Assembly: GCA_033002965.1 (NCBI GenBank)
Contig: JAURVB010003281.1
Coordinates: 1-64,000 of the forward strand
Source: Piper betle
Taxonomy: Eukaryota; Streptophyta; Magnoliopsida; Piperales; Piperaceae
Direction of reading: 5' to 3'
DNA: 64,000 bases
The position numbers were made by a program, and so were the translations under genes. Below are positions 1 to 9,859 of the stretch, piece after piece. Positions within the stretch are counted from its first letter, which is position 1, and each line of letters opens with the position of its first letter. The notes below the pieces were generated by a model, which worked only from the letters and a program-made list of their open reading frames with translations, was not told where the DNA came from and ran no database searches.

Positions 1-42
1 CATGTATTGCTCCAACACGAGGGAGGAGATTGGATCGGCCAT
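1..42 (-). CDS. Possible 5' end of a gene running off the left edge
   Basis: On the minus strand an ATG at 40-42 opens a frame reading MADPISSLVLEQYM to the window edge, preceded by an open stretch rich in acidic residues. Short N-termini of this style occur in plant coiled-coil NBS-LRR proteins, but 14 codons cannot establish that. It could equally be chance. Only the sequence to the left of this window can decide. Confidence 0.2.
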   Translation of the reverse strand, partial: MADPISSLVLEQYM

Positions 43-1223
43 AGTTGGAAGTGAGGAAGGAAACGTTTGCTTGGCTTGTTTCGATATATCTTCCAGTTCG
101 TCGTCGTCGACAAATTGGTCTTTATAGATTGATATATGGATGAGATGTTAGCGTTGAAGATGATGGCGGCCATTAATGGAGAAGATGAAGAAGGAGAAGA
201 ATATGGGACATGACATGCATTCATGCTTGAACAAGAAGGTAAACTGTCGTAACAAGAACTTTATTTATTTCTTTTGGTAATAAAAAAAATATGTACTGCA
301 AAAAACTGATATAATGTTTATGAATTGAAGCATAATATCAATTTGAGTGATCTTAATGCAAGGTTTTACAATGATAATGTTGATAAATGGCACATCGGCA
401 AATTTTAAAATTGTTGGATACATTTCAATATTTAATAAGTGCTATACTTATGCGTTGATCTAAGTTGAAGCTAATCAGTTATAGAGAGCATTCGATTTGC
501 TGAATTAGAAACTGGAAACCCAATTAACCATTTTCATGATTAGTGGTTTTGCAATCTTTTTTTTATCAATCTAAAAATTTTTAGAACACGGGATTAGGAG
601 TTGACTTGTTTTGCTTTAGTTGCATTTCAGTTAATGGTCTTGTCCCAGCAAGTCCAACTTGAATCAAACTAATTACAATTTTATATTCTCACTTCCCTAC
701 ATAGTTAATTGCCTTCTTAACAAATCATATTAACAAGAAACAAAAAAATCTTAGTCCACAACACTTACACGTATCTGACATATATCATGTCATTCTCTTG
801 TTTACGCATTAGCATGGATTTATCTTTCTATATTTTCAGGCTATTCTTCACGTGTTTCGTTAGTGTGGCAATCAAATGTATCAAGCCATGAACTTAATGC
901 ACTTAAATTAAGAACAATGAAGTATTATCTATTTTCTAACAGCATTTTTTAGCTGGTGTATATATAATGTTTATGTCAATATGCAAATTAAAACTATCTG
1001 CGGATAGGTTTACACAGGAAAACCATAAAAGAGAATGATGTAAACTTTGTTGATCTTCTTTCAGCCGGTCGTCTTAACGAATATAAATGCGGAAACAACC
1101 CAGTGCCCTGTCACAAAACAAATGGCACTAAGCAGATTGTAAACAAACATAGTTCAACATTTTCTACAAGAATCTGAGGATTAGATAATTCTCTTTCTAA
1201 AGATTATGATCATTCTACAATGA
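43..1223. other. Intergenic spacer, no gene seen
   Basis: AT-rich spacer between the possible left-edge gene and the 3' end of the receptor kinase. I see no coding frame with family resemblance, no RNA gene and no clear repeat. It should include the kinase 3' UTR near its right end. Confidence 0.5.
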
Positions 1224-3614
1224 TCAATACAACAGAGTAGAAGCCGGTTCTTCTTCAACAGCTAACAGATCTTGAACTATCACGTCCATGGTTGGCCTCT
1301 TGTTTCTATCCTCCTCCACGCATGACAGAGCGAGGCTAATCATCATCACGGCTTGCCTTTTATCGTATCTACCCATCAGTCTGGGGTCTACTAACTCATC
1401 TATCCACGACCCATCTCCGGATTCAATCTTACTCTTAGCAAAGCTTACAATCTTCCTCAACTCCACCTCCTCTTGTTCTTCTCCCTCCAACACCCAGTTT
1501 GATATTCTGCTTCCTTTCACAATCTCAAGCAGCACAACCCCATAGCTGTAAACATCAATCTTGGCAGTGATGGGAAGGTTTGATGCCCACTCTGGCGCTA
1601 GGTACCCTTTTGTGCCTCTAATACGAGAGACATGGGATTGAAGTCCACTCCGGTGCAACAACTTAGCCAGCCCAAAATCGGCAATCTTGGCTTCAAAATC
1701 ACTGTCCAAAAGTATGTTTTCCGGCTTCACATCACAGTGAATGACCCACTCCAAGCACTCATGGTGAAGATAGGCCAGCCCCTTGGCAGTTCCCACAGCA
1801 ATTCTATACCTTTGCTCCCATCCAAGCAGTTTAGAGGAATTAGCGCTAGAGAACAAATGTTTGGCAAGGGACCCATTTTCAATATATTCATACACCAGCA
1901 GTCTATGTGCTGCTTCTGAGCAGTAACCCCACATCCTCACCAAGTTCATATGGTAGATTGCTCCAATGGTACTCACCTCTGCCCAAAACTCTTCCTCTCC
2001 TTGGTTCATATCGGCCAACTTCTTCACTGCCACAACTCTCGCATCATCCAATACCCCCTTGTACACAACACCAGACCCCCTCTCCCCAGCTCCACCTTGA
2101 ACTTGTTTGTAGCTTTTTAGCTCACCGTAGGTGAATCTCTTGAACTGCTTAGATATTGCCATGTATCCTTGCTCCGCTGAGTTGGGTAATCCTCTGTCCC
2201 TATATAGATAGTACCACCCAGACAAGATAAACAAGGCTTCAATCCCACCGATGGCCGAGGCAAACCAGTACAAGTATGTGTAGCTGTTCCCTTTGCTGAT
2301 CTTGAACATGTTTGCGAAGCCAAGATCCTCTTCCTTGTTGGATCCGCAAACTGGGTCCAACCCCTTCAACCCATCAGAGCTCACTCCGGTTAAGTTCTTT
2401 GGCACTTTGAGATACATATTGCCAAAGAAGTCAGGTGACTGGTACCCATTGAACAAAGCAATCTTTGGAAAGCACTCACCTTCCCCGTTCAACCTATACC
2501 CAAAACCTTCACAAGAGCAGTCTTGCTCGCAGCTCTCCCTGCATGTCTGCATGGTTATCATCTGACTATAGTTGAGATCATACCCATAGAAATCGGTATG
2601 AGCAATCTCTACGAACGTCACCTCCTCTGCTCCACAACTTCTATTGAATTGAGGCCTGCATCCCTTGAACCAATCACTAGGGTCTCTCATCTCATACCCC
2701 GGAGGACAGGAACACTTGGGGACTGTTGTGTACACACAAATCCCATTCCTACCACACAACCCATGTATCCTACAAGGCTGAGCAATAGCTTCCCATGTGA
2801 CACTCCATGATGATCCATTGATCAAGCTATAGAGTCTGAGGTTGCCATCATGATCCAACGTCAACCTCCTCTTGACTCCATGGCCGACATCCGAAGCACT
2901 GAACTCCAGCCTGTCACTAGACAAAAAACGACCTTCTCCACCGAGAAGACCCAACCTACTACTGTTGTACACAGTTCTCCCATTCTGCCACACATCGTAG
3001 TCGGGATTCGGCCAGTAAACGCTGGAAATCTCCGGACTATCGAACTTCAAGCTTAGAACATTGTCATTGTCATAGAAAAGACTGTAGTAACCGGAAGACA
3101 CCGACCCTCTTCGGCTAGCAGAAACAAGGGACTTACCTTTGGTGATGGGTTGGGATGGTAGAAGCGTGTCGGTTGGGTAATCGAAGCTTTCCCATGTCAC
3201 TGCACCAGTAGAGTCTGTAAGGACCAGATTCCCAGTCGACAAGAGCTCGAGCTTGGCGGCGCCGGCGGCGAGGGTGGTGTTGGCTCTCCAAACTTGGGAG
3301 CCATCGAAGTCGAAGAGGAGCAAGCTGCCATCTCTGCGCAAGGAGAGTCTGGAGCCGTGGCCGTTGATGGGTTGGTTGCGGTTGGCCACCCAGACGGCGG
3401 TTGTGGCGTTGCTAGTGAACCAGATGGCAAAGCAGTAGGCGTTGGCGCCTACCTTGAAGAACCCAGCTGTGAAAGTCTTGTCTGGGGAGGTTAGGACGTC
3501 GGATTCATCTTCTACAAACAGGGAAGATCCGCTGTTCAAAGAAGATGAGAGGTGATGGTGGACGAAGAAGAAGAAGGTAGTAGTAGAGATGATAGAACAA
3601 GTAAGAGCAGCCAA
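1224..3614 (-). CDS. ZmPK1-type G-lectin S-receptor-like Ser/Thr kinase, intronless, no ATG in frame
   Basis: A single open frame of 796 codons encodes a plasma-membrane receptor kinase of the SD/ZmPK1 type. Order of parts: hydrophobic N-terminus (about 5-20), bulb-lectin domain (about 32-150) with WVANRN and a TGNLVL segment, S-locus glycoprotein region, EGF-like cysteines (about 281-319), PAN/apple cysteines (about 327-403), transmembrane helix (about 447-471) and kinase (about 505-785). Kinase landmarks are the Gly loop GERGSGVVYKG (510-520), VAVKKL lysine near 531, HCDVKPEN (626-633, Asp628), DFG (646-648) and APEWA (673-677). Ligand unknown; S-domain kinases act in defence and development. 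Oddity: the first codon given (3612-3614) is TTG. No in-frame ATG lies between the upstream in-frame stop (3648-3650) and the lectin domain; the nearest ATG (3646-3648) is out of frame by one base. The domains look intact, so it is either spliced from an upstream exon, frameshifted at its start, or a young pseudogene. Confidence 0.88.
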   Translation of the reverse strand: MAALTCSIISTTTFFFFVHHHLSSSLNSGSSLFVEDESDVLTSPDKTFTAGFFKVGANAYCFAIWFTSNATTAVWVANRNQPINGHGSRLSLRRDGSLLLFDFDGSQVWRANTTLAAGAAKLELLSTGNLVLTDSTGAVTWESFDYPTDTLLPSQPITKGKSLVSASRRGSVSSGYYSLFYDNDNVLSLKFDSPEISSVYWPNPDYDVWQNGRTVYNSSRLGLLGGEGRFLSSDRLEFSASDVGHGVKRRLTLDHDGNLRLYSLINGSSWSVTWEAIAQPCRIHGLCGRNGICVYTTVPKCSCPPGYEMRDPSDWFKGCRPQFNRSCGAEEVTFVEIAHTDFYGYDLNYSQMITMQTCRESCEQDCSCEGFGYRLNGEGECFPKIALFNGYQSPDFFGNMYLKVPKNLTGVSSDGLKGLDPVCGSNKEEDLGFANMFKISKGNSYTYLYWFASAIGGIEALFILSGWYYLYRDRGLPNSAEQGYMAISKQFKRFTYGELKSYKQVQGGAGERGSGVVYKGVLDDARVVAVKKLADMNQGEEEFWAEVSTIGAIYHMNLVRMWGYCSEAAHRLLVYEYIENGSLAKHLFSSANSSKLLGWEQRYRIAVGTAKGLAYLHHECLEWVIHCDVKPENILLDSDFEAKIADFGLAKLLHRSGLQSHVSRIRGTKGYLAPEWASNLPITAKIDVYSYGVVLLEIVKGSRISNWVLEGEEQEEVELRKIVSFAKSKIESGDGSWIDELVDPRLMGRYDKRQAVMMISLALSCVEEDRNKRPTMDVIVQDLLAVEEEPASTLLY

Positions 3615-4819
3615 GATCGAAGAGAAGTTGGAATTGGGAAGATGGCATTAGGCATGCTTGACAAAGCTGAGTGGAGCTTGCACAAGGGAACTGAGTGGAA
3701 TGGAGCTTCGTTTGTGTCTACGGTAGAAATAGCTTATAGAAACAAGTTGCTGCGCAATGCCACATCCAATCTGGTTTTGTTTGCTTCAAGTTGTATTACT
3801 AAATTGTTTTATTAAATTGTCTTACTGATAAGGCTGGTAAATACTTCACCCCATTCTAAATTACATTTAGTGAGACAAGGTTCAACGTGATCCGATCTTA
3901 ATCTGATGGCATAACCTTCTTGAAGAAGTGACCCACAAAAACCCTGTCGTCTAAATCTCTCTTCCCAGATCGGTGTTGAAGGTGATCCGATCCTAATCCT
4001 AATAATTTGATCAACTCTTAAGACTGTCATGGAATGGATCATTGCATGACGGTCGGGATGTGTATTAGATTAGGGAAATCATCGTAAAACTGCCTTGAAC
4101 TGGGTCGTGGAGCCTTCCCTCTATTGATGCGATGTTTTTTAATTTAATTTAATTTATTTTTTTTATCTCTATCCAAGGCATTGAAATGAAGTTTCGTAGA
4201 CTAGTGATTGGAATTTTCTGGGAGGTATCCGAAGAGACTTCAATGGTGCTCCCGCGATGAGATCTTGCCCACACAATATGGTTGATGGTCCAGCCCTTGG
4301 AATTTGGAAGCTTCCAACACAGACTGAACTTTGCTTTTACACGATAAAATGACTTGGCTTCAATAATGGCTGCTTTCTTATATGTGGAACGAGGTATAAA
4401 AACTTCTTTGCTGAATAAATTAGTCAAGGAACAAGAAATGTCCTTCGACCTGTTTTACAAGAATGAAAGGAAGATGACCGCCTGATATTGTCTGTTAGAG
4501 ACAAAGAGGAGAGGGAAAATAGTTTTAATGAATCGGTTATTTTCTTATCAATTTGCTTGCATAGTGAAATTTATACAATGCCAATGGAGTACAATGGAGG
4601 ATGAACAAACACAATCCCAGTGTGAAAGGAGACGAATGACCATTGACCCACCATAGGAAGAGGCTTCATAGGTTCACCTTCACACCTGTGCTACTGACCT
4701 CTGATCACCGGCATCAGAACTTCTGTGCACAAAAAATGGGAAATGAAGTGATTCTCAACGAATGGTCCAAGGCTGGCAATGGTGTTCTCGCCAATACTCT
4801 GTTAGTTACACCAGCATTA
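3615..4819. other. Upstream region of the receptor kinase and 3' flank of the next gene
   Basis: Spacer between two minus-strand genes. It holds the promoter side of the receptor kinase and the 3' end of the coiled-coil gene. Small open frames here show no family resemblance. I see no repeat worth naming. Confidence 0.5.
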
Positions 4820-7800
4820 TCACTGAACAGTCACAAAGCTCTCCTGCTTCATCTTCATCAGGTTACTCTCAATGTTGCGCAGTATGGGGTTGTAGCTGCA
4901 AGCCAACACACCTCTCTTAAAGACAAGCTAACAACAAATTATTAAGCCAAAAGCAATATGAGCAATGGGAATGAAGATATTGTTACATGCGAGTTAGACT
5001 GTTGTACGCTTGTACAGTCTGTGTCAGTTGGGCTGAAAGCTGTATAACTTCTGCAGATAGTGCTTCAGCTCTGCTCTGTTCTTTCGCTAGCAGCATCTGC
5101 AGCAAAAAGAGTATCATAAAAATAATACAAAAAAAATTGTGACTACTCCATGGTGTCTAAAAGAATACATGCAAGTATATATGAGCATTGCTTAGGGAAA
5201 GAAGTATATATGAACATTGTCTAGGAAATGAAGTATATATGAACATTGCTTAGGGAAAGAAGTATATATGAACATTGTCTAGGAAATGAAGTATATATGA
5301 ACATTAACATGAATAAATGATGACAAAAAATTACATAACAGGGATTGGAGTTGAATAACATGATTTATGAAATGAGCATTTCAGCATAGTTAATTTAGAT
5401 ATTTGACACATCCACGGTCATCTATTACATTATCTGCTCATTTGATGGTTTATAAGTAAAAGCTTAAACTTCCTTTAAAATCAGCCCACAACCTATGGGC
5501 ACTGTTCAAGACATATGATACAGTTTACATCATCACGGCCAACTTGCTGGCCTCATCTTCTAGAACCTCAATTTTATATAAGGTTGGACCTAAAAGGTGG
5601 AAAAGCACTTGTTTGACCGGAGGCAAGCACTTGGTTTCATTGTATATGGTAGCCCTCTACTAAATTTTAAGTATTAATTTGTGAGAAAATAAAACAGGTC
5701 ACTAACTTTTTTTTGTTTGAAAAAATAACTAATAGAAAAATAAGCAAACACTAATGAAGCATGATGCCCTATCATTATCATAAGGATTAAGCAAATAATG
5801 TAAAAATCATAAGTTTGCTGCAGACCTTTGTTGAGAGGAGCTCAGAAGAATTTTCTCCCACATTTGGAGAATTTGTTCCAGCTTGGCTCATTGGATTTAA
5901 ATTAACAGCTTGCTCCATTCTCAATCTATCGAGAGAACCACGGAGTTCTTCATTCTGTTTTAGACATTCTTTCACCTGCATAAAAATTTAAATATTGCAA
6001 GTGCATGGAGGAAAGAAAATGATATTAAGAATAGGCCAAAGCAGATGACAAAAATCCTTATTTGAAGTTACAATTTGCCCTAACCAGCTTCAGCCAATCT
6101 ATAAGGATATATTGATCAGCCAATAACTACAAGGTAGAACCCATTATAGGTCATAAACATGAAAGTGAAGTTTTTGGTGTGTAAAATCATCAATGAAGGC
6201 ACCGTGCTTTGCAATAAGCTCAAATGCAGCAAGGTCCTTCTCCTAAAAAGATTGAATATCCAAACACCTTTTCCAATGGTAACATGCTTCACTTTGAAAA
6301 CATATATAAGATGGGCCTTATCCTAACATGCATAGCACATCCAAAACAAAGACAAGTACCTGATTTTCCCATTGCACCATGGTTCTCATAGCATCTTGGT
6401 ACGAGTTTGACAAATTTGAGTTTTCCTCAAATAGCCTTTCAATTTCAGAAGACTGTGAGTCAATCTAAAAGCATAATATAGCCATGCTTAGTTATTCAAT
6501 AATCACTTAAAATAAAAAAAATTTCAACATTGATAGCATTACCTCCAAAAGAAGTTTTTGCCGGCCGCTTTCTAATCTCTCCACCATCACTGCCATATCA
6601 TGTAACTGCTGCTCAAGCTTTTCCTTATCTTGCTAAAAGAATACACACATTCATCATTACATGTTCTGCCTTTAGGAAAGTCCTAATTTATTACATTTCA
6701 CACCATATACCACCAAATACAATTATGGGACATTTGAGTAAAAAAATCCTAATTTCTTGGGTGGCTTTAAATATAGAATATTTTACAACCCCTCCCAAAG
6801 GTATTCCAATTTCATTAAATTATAAATGCCAAATACACGGTAAAGCAAATATATATATATATATATAATATATATATATATAACAACTAGCTAGAATATA
6901 CGCAAAAAATTGAAGGCAATACCATTAACAATGAGAATGGTGCCAACATATGAAAATTCTAACCAAAGAAATCCAATTCATATGTTCAATTCAAAGCAAA
7001 GAAATAAGTTGGTTCCCACTACCATCCATCACTGTATTTCTGATTGTATTATGAATGCACTAGTCATTACATTAATTTTTCATGTCCTCTAATATAGTAA
7101 AAGACAAAGGAGAGCATACTAATGAGAAAAAGAAATGAATAAAAAAGGGTAGCAATTATGAAGGTACCAGTGAAAATGCCTTGCGAGCAGCCTCCACAGC
7201 TTCCTCTACACATTGAACATTGTTATCAGCTCAAAATGTCAATCTCAGATGCAAAATAATCTACAAATAACTGCATTACATGATTTTAAATCCAGGGAAG
7301 CAACTAACAGAATGCTGGTTTTAGAATTTTAGAAGCTATACATGATCTCACTTTTCTGAATATGGCAAAAGATGTCACTACTGCATGTTCTTTCAGAATA
7401 AAAGATGATCAACAAATCACAACTTGCAAAATATATCTCCAATACCTAATCATTTTAAGTTTTAATGCATTCTCCGCTGTTAAGAATGCAATATTTATTT
7501 TCAAAATACATCACAAACATGTTGACAGTTATGAAATTTTTTTCTAGACTATAGGCCCAAGTTTTTATGCTGCAACCATCCTAAATAATTTTATTTATCG
7601 CCATGGCTAGATTTTCTCCCAAAATTAACGGACAAAAGAAAGATGCTGGAAACCAGTATGAGAACTTCTCAACTGACTCAGCTTATCCTCAAATAATTTA
7701 CGCTTAAAAACCTAAAGCAAATACTAAGTTATCAACAAACAAGATTGAGAAAGTTTATTAGTTACAAAAACCTGGTTGGAACTCAGGTCGATCAACTCAA

Positions 7801-9355
7801 ACAATGCTGGATTGTGTAAGGTTCCAAAAAGACAATCAAATGTGCAAATTTCTATGGATTCTTTTAACACACTTTTTTGCATATTAAGAACAGGTTCCCA
7901 AAGTCCCTTATAGCCGTCTTGTTTCATAGATAAAAAAATTATTCACCATTTCAATGAAAAGAAAACTTAAGATGTTTTTTGAGAGTTAAATTTTGCTCTA
8001 AAAGTGTATACAGAAAGGCCAAAGACATAAATAATCATTATACACAAAAATAAACTAAATTACATTCGAAATATGTATCTGTCATATTAAACACACCCGT
8101 CACTTTGTGGGAGGAAGCTAGTTTCTGTTCCAATGCATCCTTCTCAGCAATTAAAGTAGAACTCTGAAGTTGTTCTTCAGCTAGTTTCTGTTGCTCCTGT
8201 TGTCTCATCATTGATTCATTCTGTGGGACCAGGTAAAGGAGCATTTATTGCATATTATAACACCTTCTAATAAAAAATTTATGATAATCCTCCAAAAAAA
8301 AAAGTACCAGCAGCATAGACTTCAAGTTATCAATTTCCTTTTCCATTGATTGGATCTGCTCCTGAAGATTAACAGTGGAGTGCATTCCAGACAAAGGATT
8401 TTCTATCAGCTGTTGCTGAAGTGAGTTTAATTCTGATCTCAGGGATGCTGCATCTTCTTCAGCCTATTACAGCAGCATTCCATCAAAGTAACTCACTTTA
8501 GGCAGGTATGTACAAAACTTTAACACTAAATGAAGTGTACATACTCTATATTGCTCTTCCTCTGCCTCTTTCAAACGCTTCTTTAGCAAGCGAATTTGAG
8601 TTGAAAGGTCCTCCTAAAATAGACAGAACGAAATATAATTATTTCTTCAAGCCAGCCAGATCACCGCTGTTAAAGACAACTATGATCCGTACTCTTGAAA
8701 TTACTGCAGCATCCTTTTCCAATTGAACTTCATGAAGAGATTTCCTTAATGAAGCCAAATTATTCAGCTCCTGACGAAACAGTACAGATATATGAGAACA
8801 CGGCATTATTAATTTTAAATAAGAACGAATAATGCAAAGAGGTCAGTGGGATCTGCAGTTCAACAACGTACCACGTTTAACCGTCCTTCAATTTCCTTGT
8901 TCTCAATCTCCTTAGTTTCAACCTAAATTCAAACAATGGAAACCATCAGCATCAAACTGAGCCAAACTGACAAAAAAAGCTTTTACTCAAGCAAAAAAGT
9001 GACTGCACCATCGACTTGAGTCGCTTGTTTTCACTTTCCAATTCAGCATTCCTCTTCTCAAGCTCCTTCATTTGATAAACAACGCCATTTAAATCTCTCT
9101 AACATCCAATCAAACACCCCAAAAACTTCAAGAAATAAGACCAAACGACAGAAGAAGATCATAATTCTCCCCAGTAAAACTAATACTAATAATTCACCCA
9201 AATTTCAACTTGCAAAAAATATAGGAGCCAAAAAATCCACCATAGCCTAACCTCCGATAACCTATTTGCAGAATCCGAATTTTTCATTCCTAAAAAAACA
9301 TATTGAATCTCTTCAGACAATCGTGGTACGATCGAAGCAGCAAAATCCAACAAAA

Positions 9356-9400
<45 letters not shown>

Positions 9401-9685
9401 CCTGACCGTATTGAGCAGCCGTGGGCAAATCCGAACCGGAGGGAACCCGTCCAACCTTCTCTGCGGCTCTCTTCTGCCGAATCTCTTCCAACTAAAACCA
9501 CCCAAAACACGAAACAAACACAATGATCACCTCCCACAACAACAAGACAAAGTGGTGACCGTTTTTGGCAATACTACCATCAAAATGACAAGCGGAAAGA
9601 GGAGAGGAGGAATAGGAGGTACCCGCTGTCGTCCCAGAGATGCATGATGAGCTTCCATGGCGGTTTCCGAGAAACGATCGTCCAT
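4820..9685 (-). CDS. Plant coiled-coil protein, 436 aa, 15 exons
   Basis: Exons in gene order: 9623-9685, 9407-9491, 9252-9289, 9009-9098, 8872-8922, 8705-8770, 8545-8613, 8308-8463, 8097-8220, 7168-7205, 6543-6632, 6360-6464, 5826-5975, 4987-5096, 4820-4895. All junctions are GT-AG, phases match throughout, and the joined frame (1,311 bp) is open. The protein starts [16 protein letters not shown], then [11 protein letters not shown], then about 330 residues of Glu/Leu/Lys/Gln-rich heptad-like sequence typical of long coiled coils, and ends with a conserved-looking tail containing [13 protein letters not shown]. There are no membrane segments or catalytic motifs. Golgin-like or Rab-effector-like coiled-coil proteins are the nearest general type I can suggest, but I cannot name the family with confidence. 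A possible extra 40-bp exon is noted at 6203-6242. TGGGCC-type promoter elements lie just upstream. Confidence 0.85.
5173..5305. repeat. 29-bp tandem repeat in an intron (4.6 copies)
   Basis: Units begin at 5173, 5202, 5231, 5260 and 5289 (last one partial), each starting AAGTATATATGA. Units alternate between two variants (CTTAGGGAAAG and TCTAGGAAATG endings), so the real period is a 58-bp dimer. It lies in the intron between 5096 and 5826 of the coiled-coil gene. Confidence 0.9.
6203..6242 (-). other. Candidate cassette exon of the coiled-coil gene
   Basis: A 40-bp stretch with an AG acceptor and GT donor reads [13 protein letters not shown] plus one base. Its phase fits the following exon only if that exon uses an internal AG (after GTGAAAG), giving [10 protein letters not shown] in frame instead of [10 protein letters not shown]. 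The main model skips it. Confidence 0.3.
6849..6882. repeat. (AT)n microsatellite in an intron
   Basis: Nearly pure alternating AT of about 34 bp, broken once, in the intron between 6632 and 7168 of the coiled-coil gene. Confidence 0.85.
9361..9399. repeat. (TA)n microsatellite in an intron
   Basis: About 36 bp of pure TA alternation immediately next to the donor side of the second exon (9407-9491) of the coiled-coil gene. Its translation as repeated Tyr-Ile in two frames is an artefact. Confidence 0.9.
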
Positions 9686-9754
9686 CTTCTTCTTCCCAAT
9701 CGAAGAGAGAAGGGACAGAACGAAAAGTTCGGAATCGTTCCCCCAAGGGGCTAA

Positions 9755-9859
9755 TGGGCCTTCTTCAAAAAAAGAGAAAAAGGCCTAATGGGCCGACCCA
9801 ACCATGGGCTAATGGGACAGTTAAAGCCCACCTAACTATTTTACCATGGGCGTAGCCCA
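9755..9859 (-). promoter_or_regulatory. Cluster of six site II (TGGGCY/RGCCCA) elements
   Basis: TGGGCC at 9755-9760 and 9789-9794, TGGGCT at 9805-9810, AGCCCA at 9825-9830, TGGGCG at 9847-9852 and AGCCCA at 9854-9859, all within 105 bp and 70-175 bp upstream of the ATG of the coiled-coil gene. In plants TGGGCC/T site II motifs are bound by TCP factors and are typical of broadly expressed housekeeping and cell-cycle genes. The position fits the core promoter of this gene; function is inferred. Confidence 0.7.

Noticed and set aside
4643..4945. Plus-strand frame of 100 codons
   Set aside because: It is the antisense of the last exon and 3' region of the coiled-coil gene (4820-4895), which has a family-like tail and matching splice phase.
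4983..5096. Ending the coiled-coil gene at TAA 4983-4985
   Set aside because: Splicing at GTAACA (exon end 4987) joins in frame to 4820-4895, giving a conserved-looking tail [11 protein letters not shown]; the early stop model lacks it.
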